Positions 1 through 8,785 of a DNA stretch of 14,543 bases are shown piece by piece. The first letter of the stretch is position 1, and each line of letters starts with the position of its first letter. Where the stretch lies: NCBI GenBank assembly GCA_025997475.1, contig BNUQ01000048.1:1-14543 (forward strand). Direction: 5' to 3'. Made by a program: the position numbers and the translations under genes. The notes under the pieces were generated by a model. The model searched no databases. It was not told where the DNA came from and saw only the letters and a list, made by a program, of their open reading frames with translations. Origin of the DNA: Planctomycetales bacterium. GTDB taxonomy: Bacteria; Planctomycetota; SZUA-567.

Positions 1-164
1 GTGTGGGATGTGTTTGTTGCTACATGAGGTGTGAGGTTGGGGGGGGGAAGATAAGTGCATGATTTTCACCTTTTATGGGTTAATGAACTAAAAATAAATT
101 TCAAAACAACATCAACATCATTACTGTATGAATTAAAATATAGATAAAAATGGTGGGCGAAACG
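1..164. other. Left-edge non-coding segment, AT-rich with a G9 run
   Basis: I see no gene, RNA or clear terminator here. The segment lies downstream of the minus-strand Fic gene that ends at 165. It contains a run of nine G near position 40-48 and then an AT-rich stretch rich in AAA, ATC and AAC. Its composition differs from both the GC-rich genes and the palindromic AT-rich spacers of the rest of the window. There is no T-run preceded by a GC stem that would mark the end of the long minus-strand transcript. Confidence 0.5.
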
Positions 165-1259
165 TTACGACTCTGAATGCGGTATTTTTCCTTCCAGCAA
201 TTTCCGGTAACGCGCCGCTAATTTGTAGGCGCGGGTTTTGTTGGCTTCGCTGGCTATCGTCAAAAAGCCCTGTTCAACCAGTGTTTGGCATAGCAACCGC
301 GCCGAACGTTCGCCGAACTTGAAAATTTTCTCGACTTCTTTCGCGGTCAGAACGTCTTGTCGGGCGAAGCGGGATAAAATTTTCCGTTGTTTGGGCGGCA
401 ACGACCGCAATTTCCGCGTCTGGTCTTTCGCGCCGATAGCGGCGGTCGCCCGTTCTTTGACTTTCGCGAAAGCGTCCGCCATTCCGGCGATAAAGTATTC
501 CGCCCACGCGGTCGTGTCGGCGGTCGCCCGTCCGAAATAATAATTGTGATGCGGGTGAACGTTGAGCGCCCGATAATACGCCGGCAAATCGCGGGCGTAA
601 TACTCTTCCAACGAAAACAAGCCCTTTAAGCCGTAGCCGCCCTGATGTAAAACCAACGTCGTCAGCAAACGCGCCGTCCGTCCGTTGCCGTCGTAATAAG
701 GATGAATCGTCGCAAATTGATAATGCGTCAGCGCGGCAATCAGCGGACACGGCAACGCCGCCGTTTTAATCCATTCGACCAAGTCCGTCATTAAAGCGGG
801 CACGTCCGGCGCTTCCGGCGGCAAATACACCATCGCCCCGTCGGCGCTGTTGCGAATCACGTTTTGCCCGTCGCGATACGGCGTCGGCTTAACCCGTTTT
901 TTACCGCCGCCCTCGACGAGCGCGTGTAAGGTCTTGACGGTCGTCTCGGTGAGTTCCCGTCCGACGTTTTGTTCCATCCATTCCAACGCCTGATAATATC
1001 CTTTGATTTCGCTCTCGTCCCGTTGCCGCCCGACCACCGTCGCCCGTTCTTTAAGCACCTGTTCGACTTCCGGTTGCGTCAGCCGGTTGCCTTCAATCTG
1101 CGTCGAATAATGCACCGATTGCAACCGCGCCGACTCGTAAAGCGAATGCAACACCGTCGCCGTAATCGGCAGACCTTTGACGTTTTCTTTCAACAGTTCG
1201 ATGGCGGATAACGCGGTCGCCAGCGTTGGCGTAATCGTAAAATTCGGGATGAACGCCAT
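165..1259 (-). CDS. Fic-domain protein with N-terminal inhibitory helix and C-terminal winged-helix-like region
   Basis: A 364-residue Fic-family protein. The family usually transfers AMP from ATP to a hydroxyl of a target protein. The catalytic motif HPYYDGNGRTAR is at residues 186-197, with catalytic His186, metal-binding Asp190 and the GNGR anion loop; the usual Phe at the third position is Tyr. STQIEG at residues 52-57 matches the (S/T)xxxE(G/N) inhibitory helix, here N-terminal (class II), so Glu56 is expected to block productive ATP binding until relieved. Residues about 285-350 look like a winged-helix DNA-binding region (LTAKEVEKIF, then a basic RSARLL helix). The ATG is preceded by GGAGG with 9 nt spacing. 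It is the last gene of the minus-strand sulfate block, 187 bp after cysN, and its leader holds five 11-bp repeats. Family call is firm; target, and whether it is autoregulatory, are inference. Confidence 0.93.
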   Translation of the reverse strand: MAFIPNFTITPTLATALSAIELLKENVKGLPITATVLHSLYESARLQSVHYSTQIEGNRLTQPEVEQVLKERATVVGRQRDESEIKGYYQALEWMEQNVGRELTETTVKTLHALVEGGGKKRVKPTPYRDGQNVIRNSADGAMVYLPPEAPDVPALMTDLVEWIKTAALPCPLIAALTHYQFATIHPYYDGNGRTARLLTTLVLHQGGYGLKGLFSLEEYYARDLPAYYRALNVHPHHNYYFGRATADTTAWAEYFIAGMADAFAKVKERATAAIGAKDQTRKLRSLPPKQRKILSRFARQDVLTAKEVEKIFKFGERSARLLCQTLVEQGFLTIASEANKTRAYKLAARYRKLLEGKIPHSES

Positions 1260-1277
1260 AATTTTCGCCCTCCGCTC

Positions 1278-1332
1278 TTGCCGATAAATTGCCGATAAAT
1301 TGCCGATATTTTACCGATAAATTGCCGACAAA
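1278..1332 (-). repeat. Five tandem 11-bp repeats upstream of the second Fic gene
   Basis: Five contiguous 11-bp units read TTTATCGGCAA on the minus strand (TTGCCGATAAA on the plus strand). Units at 1278-1288 and 1289-1299 are identical. Those at 1300-1310, 1311-1321 and 1322-1332 carry one or two substitutions, all keeping the CCGA core. The array ends 18 nt before the Fic start codon, immediately upstream of its Shine-Dalgarno, where a promoter or operator would be expected. An 11-bp period is close to one helical turn, so every unit faces the same side of the DNA. That suits cooperative binding by a small DNA-binding protein, possibly the Fic protein's own C-terminal region. The repeat is seen; the operator role is inference. 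Confidence 0.85.
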
Positions 1333-1446
1333 CAACCGGCTTGGCGGGGCGAGGGCGGCGGGGCTTAAAAATTAACCGATGTTGCGCGATTGGCTGGATA
1401 ATTTATTTCGCCGGTCCGCGCGGAAGCGGTTATCGAACAATTTTAG

Positions 1447-2780
<1,334 letters not shown>

Positions 2781-2802
<22 letters not shown>

Positions 2803-3620
2803 TGATTTAATTCCTCGTCGAGAGTTTTGCGTAATTGTTCGGTCATAAAAAAACGAAAGTGGGTCAGGTCGGCAGTTTCCCGCGTCGTTTTCAACGCGGT
2901 GATGTAGTCAACTTTGTCTTCTTGATAAACTTTCACCGGAATTAGCCGGTGAAAAAACTGGAGATAATTCATCAACAAGCGCGCCGCGCGTCCGTTGCCG
3001 TCCACCCACGGATGGATAGTCGCCAAATGAAAATGCGCGTCGAAACTATCTTGGTATAGTTCCCGTTCCGGCGCCGTTACCGGTAAAGAACGATTGATTT
3101 CGCCGCACAATTCCGAGACGGCGGCGGGAATTTTTTCATATTTCAAATACGAGGCGCCGCCAAAACCGGCCGACACGCCGCAGAGTCGAAAATCGCCTTT
3201 GCTTGCGTCAAACGACCCGCCGACGACTTTATGCTCGCCGCCGGTTGACTTCATAATTCGTGCGTTCAAGGATTGCAAGAACTCCACGGAAATTATGGCT
3301 TTTTCGCGCGCTTGTTGTTTTGCCCAGAGATAAGCGTCTTTCAAATCTCGGTTCATCAAATGGTCAACTAACGGTTTGCCTTTCGCCGTTATGCCGTCGT
3401 CAAAAAGTAACTGCGCGTCGAGTTCGGTCAACACCGAGCCCTCGATGGCGGTGGAATGCGCAACTAACGAATAAAGATAAAATTTTTCATAATCGACTTC
3501 TTGGTTGAGGTGTAACTCTTGACGGCGGCGAATTTGTTTTTCTATCGTTGCCCACAAAGCGTCGATATCAATTTTCGGCGGCTCGCCGCCGCTCGGATTT
3601 TGTGTTGCAAGCGCGGACAT
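2781..3620 (-). CDS. Fic-domain protein encoded between cysD and cysN
   Basis: A 279-residue Fic-family protein without the extra C-terminal domain of the other Fic in the window. The catalytic motif [12 protein letters not shown] is at residues 203-214 (His203, Asp207, GNGR 208-211), with Trp in place of the usual Phe. STAIEG at 56-61 is a class II N-terminal inhibitory helix with Glu60, so an auto-inhibited AMP transferase is expected. The ATG has an AAGGAG 5 nt upstream. No signal peptide, membrane segment or antitoxin-like partner gene is seen. The gene is transcribed between the two subunits of ATP sulfurylase, 117 bp after cysD and overlapping the start of cysN by 22 nt, so it should be made with the enzyme. 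Family and catalytic competence are read from the sequence; a role in modifying ATP sulfurylase is inference. Confidence 0.93.
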
Positions 3621-3656
3621 TTTTTCTCCTTGTGGCGCGGGCGGTTTTTAATTCGG

Positions 3657-3733
3657 AACTAAGAACTCGGAATTAATAATTGCGCAAGCGCGATTCGGGA
3701 ATCATTCTTAATTCTTAATTCTGCATTCTTAAT
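3657..3733. repeat. Palindromic AT-rich spacer repeat (TTCTTAATT family), cysD-fic gap
   Basis: Inverted arms at 3657-3681 and 3710-3733 match at about 20 of 25 positions. The right arm carries TTAATTCTGCATTCTTAAT, also found near the 3' ends of cysW and sbp. The middle holds two further small dyads, GCGC-AA-GCGC and GATTC-GG-GAATC, so the whole spacer could fold into one hairpin. It starts 5 bp beyond the cysD stop codon and occupies most of the gap to the Fic gene. Confidence 0.7.
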
Positions 3734-3737
3734 AGCT

Positions 3738-4616
3738 CTACATATACCCTTCTTTCCGCAAAATTTCGAGCGTGCCGCCGCCGTCGCGGTCTTGGGCGCG
3801 TCCGGAGCGTTCGGCGATGTTGCGGAATTTGCCGCCGACGAGTTCGGCGATGATTTCTTGCGGATTGCGCGCGTCCGACTCGACGGGCGTGGTGCAGGGG
3901 TAGCAACCGAGCGAGCGGTAGCGTTTGCCGTCGCCTTGATTGTAGTAGATGTCGATGGTCGGGATTTTTTCGCGCTCGATGTATTCCCAGATGTTCAGTT
4001 CCGTCCAGTCGAGAAGCGGATGCACGCGGACGTGCGTGCCGGGCGCGAATTCGGTTTTGTAGAGATTCCACAATTCGGGCGGCTGAGCGCCGGCGTCCCA
4101 TTCGCTCTTTTGGTCGCGCGCCGAAAACACGCGCTCTTTGGAGCGGCTTCCTTCCTCGTCGCTCCGCACGCCGACAATCACCGCGTTGAACGGTTCGCTG
4201 TGTTCGACTTCTTCCCATTCGTCGCGGCGCGGGTCGTAAATGCGGCGGGCACCGGTGCCGTCGAGCGTGTTTTTCAGCGCGACGGTTTTGAGTTCTTTGC
4301 AACAGGACAGACGGTCGAGTCCGTCGGCGAAGGTGCGTTTTTCGGCGAGGGCTTGTTTGTTTTGTCCGACGACGAGACGGATTTTCAAGTCGCGCGCGAG
4401 TTGGTCGCGATAGGCAATCATCGCGGGGATTTTGTAGCCCGTGTCCACGTGGATAAGTTCAAACGGCACGTGCCCGAAAAAACTTTTTTTCGCGAGCCAT
4501 AACAACACCGTGCTGTCCTTGCCGATAGACCACAACATTCCGAGGTTCTTAAACGATTTATACGCCTCGCGAATAATGAAAATGCTCTGGGCTTCGAGTT
4601 GGTCGAGTTTGGTCAC
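3738..4616 (-). CDS. cysD: Sulfate adenylyltransferase subunit 2 (CysD)
   Basis: The catalytic subunit of ATP sulfurylase, forming APS and pyrophosphate from sulfate and ATP. It is a PP-loop protein: [13 protein letters not shown] near the N-terminus is the nucleotide-binding loop. [23 protein letters not shown], the NIWEYI segment and the C-terminal [17 protein letters not shown] all match CysD. The reading frame is open to a TTG at 4628, but the best Shine-Dalgarno (GGAGG at 4622-4626) lies inside that extension and points to GTG at 4616, giving 292 residues. It is somewhat shorter than the E. coli protein in the C-terminal half. It follows cysH by a palindromic spacer, and its partner cysN comes two genes later, separated by a Fic gene, which is unusual because cysD and cysN are normally adjacent. 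Confidence 0.96.
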   Translation of the reverse strand: MTKLDQLEAQSIFIIREAYKSFKNLGMLWSIGKDSTVLLWLAKKSFFGHVPFELIHVDTGYKIPAMIAYRDQLARDLKIRLVVGQNKQALAEKRTFADGLDRLSCCKELKTVALKNTLDGTGARRIYDPRRDEWEEVEHSEPFNAVIVGVRSDEEGSRSKERVFSARDQKSEWDAGAQPPELWNLYKTEFAPGTHVRVHPLLDWTELNIWEYIEREKIPTIDIYYNQGDGKRYRSLGCYPCTTPVESDARNPQEIIAELVGGKFRNIAERSGRAQDRDGGGTLEILRKEGYM

Positions 4617-4626
4617 CGCTACCTCC
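4617..4626 (-). promoter_or_regulatory. Shine-Dalgarno that sets the cysD start
   Basis: Read on the minus strand this is GGAGGTAGCG directly followed by GTG. The GGAGG core sits 5 nt before GTG 4616, an ideal distance, and overlaps the first codons of the longer TTG-initiated frame. The upstream TTAACAA-type repeat ends exactly where this site begins. Confidence 0.75.
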
Positions 4627-4744
4627 AATTAACAATTAACAATTAACAATTAAAAATTAACCACACAAGTAACGCACGAATAAAACGGCGCCGATTTATT
4701 ACCAATCAACAATTGTTCATTCTTAATTGTTAATTGTTAATTTT
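4627..4744. repeat. Palindromic TTAACAA-heptad spacer, cysH-cysD gap
   Basis: The left arm (4627-4660) has three to four AACAATT heptads and the right arm (4722-4744) has the same units inverted; about 20 bp pair perfectly. The element runs from the end of cysH to the cysD Shine-Dalgarno, so it is the whole spacer. It also supplies the last codons of cysH (Ile-Asn-Asn-stop, ATT AAC AAT TAA). The centre contains a separate AACAATTGTT palindrome near 4709-4718. Confidence 0.75.
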
Positions 4745-5428
4745 CTTTAAGTGCAAGCCGCATTCTTTATGTTCGGGATTTTCCCACCACCAGCGTCCGG
4801 CGCGGATATCTTCGCCGTCGCGGACGGGGCGCGTGCACGGTTCGCAACCGATGCTTTTAAAGCCGCGAGCGTAAAGCGGATTTTCGGGGAGAGAAAATTT
4901 TTCGCGATAGGCGGCGAGGTCGGCGTCGCTCCACGCAATCAGCGGATTGATTTTGATGAGATGATTTTTTTCGTCATATTCCAAAACGCCGAGATTTTGC
5001 CGCGTTACCGCTTGCGCGGCGCGCAGTCCCGTCAGCCACGCATTTTTACCGGAGAGGGCGCGGGCGAGCGGACGGACTTTGCGCACTTCGCAACAGCGAT
5101 GACGATTATCCAAACTTGCCCGCATACCGAATTCGCCGAGGTCCGCGAGTTCTTTTTCCTCCGCGCCGTCGGGATGATACGGCGTGATTTTAACGCCGAA
5201 AAATTTTTCGACTTCGTAATGATAGCCGGCGATTGCGGGAAATAACTTGCCGGTGTTCAGCGTGAAAATTTCCACGCCGTCCACGCCTAATTGTTTCAGC
5301 AAATGGAGCGCGGCGACGTCCTCGGTTTGATAACTGAACGCCAGCGCCAACGGCGGACGAATTGCGTGGAGAAGGCGCGGCAAAATTTCGACAGTGTGCG
5401 CGCAGGCGGCGGGGAGAGTCGCGGACAT
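4730..5428 (-). CDS. cysH: APS reductase, 4Fe-4S type (CysH family)
   Basis: Reduces adenosine 5'-phosphosulfate to sulfite and AMP with thioredoxin-type electrons. From the ATG at 5428 it has 232 residues. Cys112-Cys113 (in RHRCCEVRKVRPL) and Cys195-x-x-Cys198 (in GCEPCTRP) are the four ligands of the 4Fe-4S cluster typical of assimilatory APS reductases, and Cys223 in KECGLH is the catalytic cysteine. GLRAAQAVTR matches the conserved substrate-binding Arg segment. A longer frame reaches 5491, but that extension lies in a dispersed repeat and has no Shine-Dalgarno, so I use the internal ATG; its own ribosome site is weak. The last codons are contributed by the TTAACAA repeat. Having the cluster ligands and no APS kinase nearby points to APS, not PAPS, as substrate. 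Confidence 0.94.
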   Translation of the reverse strand: MSATLPAACAHTVEILPRLLHAIRPPLALAFSYQTEDVAALHLLKQLGVDGVEIFTLNTGKLFPAIAGYHYEVEKFFGVKITPYHPDGAEEKELADLGEFGMRASLDNRHRCCEVRKVRPLARALSGKNAWLTGLRAAQAVTRQNLGVLEYDEKNHLIKINPLIAWSDADLAAYREKFSLPENPLYARGFKSIGCEPCTRPVRDGEDIRAGRWWWENPEHKECGLHLKKINN

Positions 5429-5466
5429 TTTTATCTTTGCCTGAAATTTAGTTTTAAGAGCAAGAA

Positions 5467-5573
5467 TTTTCTCACAGAGCCACAGAGACACGGAGAGAGA
5501 AAAGAGAAGAAAATTTTATTCCGTTCTTTCTCTGTGGAACTCTGTGTCTCCGTGCCTCTGTGAGAAAAAATTT
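5467..5573. repeat. Imperfect inverted repeat of CACAGAGACACGGAG type
   Basis: Left arm about 5467-5499 and right arm about 5535-5573 are inverted copies. The outer 13 bp (TTTTCTCACAGAG) pair perfectly, and the following 16 bp pair at 13 positions. The arms are built of CACAGAG and CACGGAG words. The element lies in the gap between the orphan binding-protein gene and cysH, and would fold into a long hairpin in the mRNA. It resembles a repeat type that I recall as dispersed in many environmental bacterial genomes; that recollection is not checked here. Confidence 0.8.
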
Positions 5574-5611
5574 GTGAAAATCGGTTTAATCCGTGCTAAT
5601 TAGTGGATAAG

Positions 5612-6610
5612 TCAGCGTTCGGTTATCGGGTCAAGCACGCCGCCGGGCAAGTCGAACGCGAAACTCGTCGATTTCAGATGTTCCACGTCGAAGTCCTCCG
5701 CGATGACGCCGATGGCGCGCAATTCTTGGGTCAGCGCGGCAAACGCCGTGTAAGCGCCCTGCGCCGAGGGGATAAAATTATACGTTTTCAGCACGGCGGC
5801 GTTCAACTCCGCGTCGCCGGGGACGTATTTTTTCTCGACCTGAATTGCCGCCGTTTCGTCCTGATGGCTTTGAATCCACAACGACGCCTGTTGCATCGCG
5901 CGGGTGAATTTCGCGGCGACTTCCGGCGATTTTTCATACAGCGCGTTGGAAACGTAGGCGGCGCAACAGTATTGTTCGTTATACGGCGGCAAGGTCGCGC
6001 TGTCAAAAAGAACGGTCAAATTATTTTTCTTTGCCGCTATCGCGGCAATCGGGTCGCCGCCGGCGATGGCGTCAATCGCGCCGCGTTCGAGCGCGAGCGG
6101 CAGTTCCGCTTCGCTATACACGATAAATTCCACTTCCATGTTGGTCGCGCTGACGCCGACGCCGCTCGCCGCGAGAACGCGCTTGGCAAAAGTAATCGGG
6201 CTACTGACCAAACTCGGCACCCCGACTTTTTTACCGCGAAAATCGGCGGCGGTTTTTATCGGCGAGTTCGCCGGCACCAAGACCTTGTTGCAACCGGTAT
6301 GCAAACCGGTGGTAATTTTAATCGGCAACCCGTGCACCAGCGGGGCAAGCAAGGTCGCCAATAAACCGTTGGTCGCGTCAATTTTTCCCGCCGCAATCGC
6401 CTCAAACGCCGTTCCGGGCGCGAGTTTGAAGGTTTCGACCCGCAGTCCCTCGGCGGTGAAAAATCCCTTTTCAATCCCGATGTGAATCGGTCCCTCGCAC
6501 AACCCGCCGCCGTCGCCAATGCGAATTAACGGCAACTCTTCGGCGACCGCCGCCGCAATAAACAGACCGACCGCGACGCCGAGAAGCAAGAGCGATTTTA
6601 GCGATTTCAT
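5612..6610 (-). CDS. ABC transporter substrate-binding protein, NitT/TauT (SsuA/NMT1-like) family, orphan
   Basis: A 332-residue exported binding protein. Residues 1-23 form a signal peptide (charged start, LLLLGVAVGLFIAAAVA, then Glu-Glu), with no lipobox cysteine. The mature part has the two-lobe layout of the SsuA/TauA/ThiY type: IGIEKGFFTAEGL near the start, GKIDATNGL, then DFRGKKVGVPSL and the ALERGAIDAIAGGDP hinge region. These proteins bind sulfonates, nitrate or pyrimidine precursors, and the setting between cysA and cysH favours a sulfur compound. No matching permease or ATPase of the SsuB/SsuC type is present in the window. Cysteines at 38, 107, 215 and 216, including an adjacent pair, are unusual for this family. 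AAGGAG precedes the ATG. Substrate is not decidable from sequence alone. Confidence 0.85.
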   Translation of the reverse strand: MKSLKSLLLLGVAVGLFIAAAVAEELPLIRIGDGGGLCEGPIHIGIEKGFFTAEGLRVETFKLAPGTAFEAIAAGKIDATNGLLATLLAPLVHGLPIKITTGLHTGCNKVLVPANSPIKTAADFRGKKVGVPSLVSSPITFAKRVLAASGVGVSATNMEVEFIVYSEAELPLALERGAIDAIAGGDPIAAIAAKKNNLTVLFDSATLPPYNEQYCCAAYVSNALYEKSPEVAAKFTRAMQQASLWIQSHQDETAAIQVEKKYVPGDAELNAAVLKTYNFIPSAQGAYTAFAALTQELRAIGVIAEDFDVEHLKSTSFAFDLPGGVLDPITER

Positions 6611-6640
6611 TTTTTTATCTCCTTAAAAAAGTTTAGCGAA

Positions 6641-6763
6641 CAGTGAGCAGTGAAAGAGCAATTAAAAATTAGAAATTAAAAATTGTGGAGCTTGATTCTC
6701 AAAATCGCTTCACGCGATTTCAACTTTCAACTTTCAACTGCCCACTGCCAACTGACCTCTCTA
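6641..6763. repeat. Composite AT-rich spacer with a copy of the GTGGAGTTTTATT repeat
   Basis: The gap between cysA and the orphan binding protein holds short simple repeats. These are AATTAAAAATT words at 6660-6682, then AATTGTGGAGCTTGATTCTC at 6681-6700, a perfect 7-bp stem-loop AAATCGC-TTCAC-GCGATTT at 6702-6720, and TTTCAAC words to about 6738. The 6681-6722 part is a diverged third copy of the 62-bp core that flanks purQ at 12003-12064 and 12987-13048. The stem is kept although its bases differ. Confidence 0.6.
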
Positions 6764-7828
6764 TCAAATAACATAGTCGCTCCACGTCCGGTCGGCGGCG
6801 GTGTAGATTTTTGCGTCGCGGAACAAGAGATAGACCGGTTCGCGGTCGGCGTCGCGAATCGCCTGCCACTGTTTCTTCTCGATGTCGGCTTCGATTTCTT
6901 TGCCGCCGACGAGCGTTTGCAGTTCGACGCGCACCCGTCCGCCGAGCACGCGATACGCCTTGATTTTCGCTTCGACGCCTTTGCCGTCGTCGTTGGTCAA
7001 ACTTAACGCCACGTCTTGCGGACGCACGAAAAAATCCACGCCGCCCGTTTGTTTTTCGTGCTGGTCGAGGTTCAGCACGCCGCGGTCGAGTCGCGCGCGA
7101 AACAAATTAACGTTGCCCAAAAAGCCATAGACAAACGGATTGGCGGGATGGTCATAGACCTCTTCGGGACTGCCGATTTGTTCGACTTTGCCGTGATTCA
7201 AAATCACGATGTTGTCGGAGACCTCCAGCGCTTCTTCTTGGTCGTGCGTGACGAAAACGCTGGTGAGGTGAATCTCGTCGTGCAAGAAACGAAGCCAGCG
7301 GCGCAATTCTTGGCGGACTTTCGCGTCGAGCGCGCCGAACGGTTCGTCGAGCAATAATACTTTCGGTTCGACCGCGAGCGCGCGCGCCAACGCGACGCGC
7401 TGTTTTTGTCCGCCGCTGAGTTCGGTCGGCAAACGGTTGGCCATTGATTCGAGTTGCACCATTTGCAACAAGTGATAGACCTTGTCGCGGATGACGGCTT
7501 TGCTCGGTCGCGTGCGGCGCGGGCGAATTTTTAAGCCAAACGCGACGTTGTCAAAAACGCTCATATGTTTGAACAGCGCGTAATGCTGGAAAACAAAACC
7601 GACGTGGCGGTCTTTGGTCGGTTGGCGCGAAGCGTCCTCGCCGAACAAACTAATCGCGCCGGCGTCGGCACCTTCCAAACCCGCGATGATGCGAAGCAAC
7701 GTCGTTTTGCCGGAGCCGGAGGGACCGAGCAACGCGGTGATTTCGCCGGTCGGGAGCGACAGGTTCACGTTGTCCAAGGCGACGAAGTCGCCGAATTTTT
7801 TGCTGATGTTGGTGATGGCGATGCTCAT
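6764..7828 (-). CDS. cysA: Sulfate/thiosulfate import ATP-binding protein (CysA)
   Basis: The 354-residue ATPase that powers the CysTW permease. Walker [10 protein letters not shown] is at 35-43, the Q-loop glutamine at 81, the signature LSGGQKQR at 137-144, Walker B VLLLDEP at 157-163 and the switch histidine at 195. The C-terminal third (about 235-354) is the regulatory/TOBE-type extension typical of CysA, with FVRPQDVAL and a final SDYVI. The length is close to the E. coli 365. AAGGAAC lies 6 nt before the ATG. It follows cysW by 117 bp filled by a palindromic repeat, and completes the order sbp-cysT-cysW-cysA found in many sulfate transport operons. Confidence 0.95.
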   Translation of the reverse strand: MSIAITNISKKFGDFVALDNVNLSLPTGEITALLGPSGSGKTTLLRIIAGLEGADAGAISLFGEDASRQPTKDRHVGFVFQHYALFKHMSVFDNVAFGLKIRPRRTRPSKAVIRDKVYHLLQMVQLESMANRLPTELSGGQKQRVALARALAVEPKVLLLDEPFGALDAKVRQELRRWLRFLHDEIHLTSVFVTHDQEEALEVSDNIVILNHGKVEQIGSPEEVYDHPANPFVYGFLGNVNLFRARLDRGVLNLDQHEKQTGGVDFFVRPQDVALSLTNDDGKGVEAKIKAYRVLGGRVRVELQTLVGGKEIEADIEKKQWQAIRDADREPVYLLFRDAKIYTAADRTWSDYVI

Positions 7829-7863
7829 TATTTAGTTCCTTGGGCTTGTTCGGTGATTCTCGA

Positions 7864-7954
7864 ATAATTACGAATCAAAAATTACGAATTACGGCGCGCA
7901 ATTTTTAATCACAATCCGCCGCTCGTAATTCTTAATCCTGCATTCTTAATTCTT
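7864..7954. repeat. Palindromic AT-rich spacer repeat (TTCTTAATT family), cysW-cysA gap
   Basis: Inverted arms at 7864-7894 and about 7924-7954 match at about 24 of 31 positions, with a GC-rich centre. The right arm contains the CTGCATTCTTAATTCTTAAT block shared with the cysD-fic and sbp-cysT spacers. It overlaps the end of cysW: the last codons AAA ATT AAG AAT TAA (Lys-Ile-Lys-Asn-stop) are repeat sequence. Confidence 0.65.
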
Positions 7955-8785
7955 AATTTTACGTTGCGCGGCGATGAACCGCTCCAATATCGCCTTCACC
8001 GTCAGCGTTACCAACGCGAGCAACGTCAACAGCGACGCCACCGCGAACGCGGCGCTGAACATATATTCGTTATACAAAATTTCGATGTAGAGCGGCATCG
8101 TCGTGGTTACGCCGCGAATAAGCCCCGACACCACCGCCACGGCGCCGAATTCGCCGATGGCGCGGGCGTTGGTCAAAATCACGCCGTAAAGCAACCCCCA
8201 TTTGATATTCGGCAAAGTTACGCGGAAAAACGTCTGCAAGCCGCCGGCGCCGAGCGTCATCGCGGCTTCCTCGTCGTCCTTGCCCAATTCCTGCATCAGC
8301 GGAATCAGTTCCCGCGCCACGAACGGAAACGTTACAAACGCCGTCGCGAGCACAATCCCCGGCACGGCGAAAACGATTTTCAGATTATGCTCAATCAGCC
8401 AACTGCCGACCCAGCCGAACGAACCGAATAAAAAGATAAACAGCAAACCCGCAATCACGGGCGAAATCGCGAACGGAATTTCAATCATCGTGATTAAGAC
8501 ATTCTTGCCGCGAAATTCAAATTTTGTAACGCACCACGCCGTTAGCACGCCGAAAAAAGTATTGACCGGCACGCAAATCAGCGCGGTGAGCAACGTCAAT
8601 TTAATCGCGCTGAAAATTTCGGGGTCGCGAAAATAACCGAAATACGCGAACACGCCGGCGGCGAGCGCCTCGTGAAAAATCGTATAGACGGGCAGGAAAA
8701 TGAAGACCGCGAGAAACGTCAGCGCGACGGTCATCAACGTCGGCTTCAGCCAGCGCGGTTCACGGTTGAGTTTAGCGGTTCTCAA
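7946..8785 (-). CDS. cysW: Sulfate/thiosulfate ABC permease subunit (CysW)
   Basis: A 279-residue inner-membrane permease with about six hydrophobic segments (for example LMTVALTFLAVFIFLPVY near residues 17-34). The EAA loop that docks with CysA reads EEAAMTLGAGGLQTFFRVTL. RAIGEFGAVAVVSG is characteristic of CysW. The frame opens with TTG at 8785, which overlaps the cysT stop as TTGA. A GGAG 6 nt upstream supports this non-ATG start, and no better start exists before the first membrane segment. The 4-nt overlap indicates translational coupling to cysT. The final residues KIKN come from the adjoining repeat. Confidence 0.94.
   Translation of the reverse strand: MRTAKLNREPRWLKPTLMTVALTFLAVFIFLPVYTIFHEALAAGVFAYFGYFRDPEIFSAIKLTLLTALICVPVNTFFGVLTAWCVTKFEFRGKNVLITMIEIPFAISPVIAGLLFIFLFGSFGWVGSWLIEHNLKIVFAVPGIVLATAFVTFPFVARELIPLMQELGKDDEEAAMTLGAGGLQTFFRVTLPNIKWGLLYGVILTNARAIGEFGAVAVVSGLIRGVTTTMPLYIEILYNEYMFSAAFAVASLLTLLALVTLTVKAILERFIAAQRKIKN

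Noticed and set aside
4617..4628. TTG at 4628 as the start of cysD
   Set aside because: The extension would contain the only good Shine-Dalgarno (GGAGG) as coding sequence, and begins in repeat DNA. GTG 4616 has ideal spacing and gives a CysD-like N-terminus.
5429..5491. N-terminal extension of cysH to 5491
   Set aside because: The extra 21 residues are encoded by the edge of the CACAGAG inverted repeat and have no ribosome site; family proteins start near the ATG at 5428.
5603..6364. 253-codon plus-strand frame opposite the orphan binding-protein gene
   Set aside because: It is the antisense shadow of a gene with a clear signal peptide and family motifs. The shadow protein is Arg/Phe-rich with no family features. 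The same holds for the 236-codon frame at 3792-4502 opposite cysD and the 234-codon frame at 10064-10768 opposite sbp.
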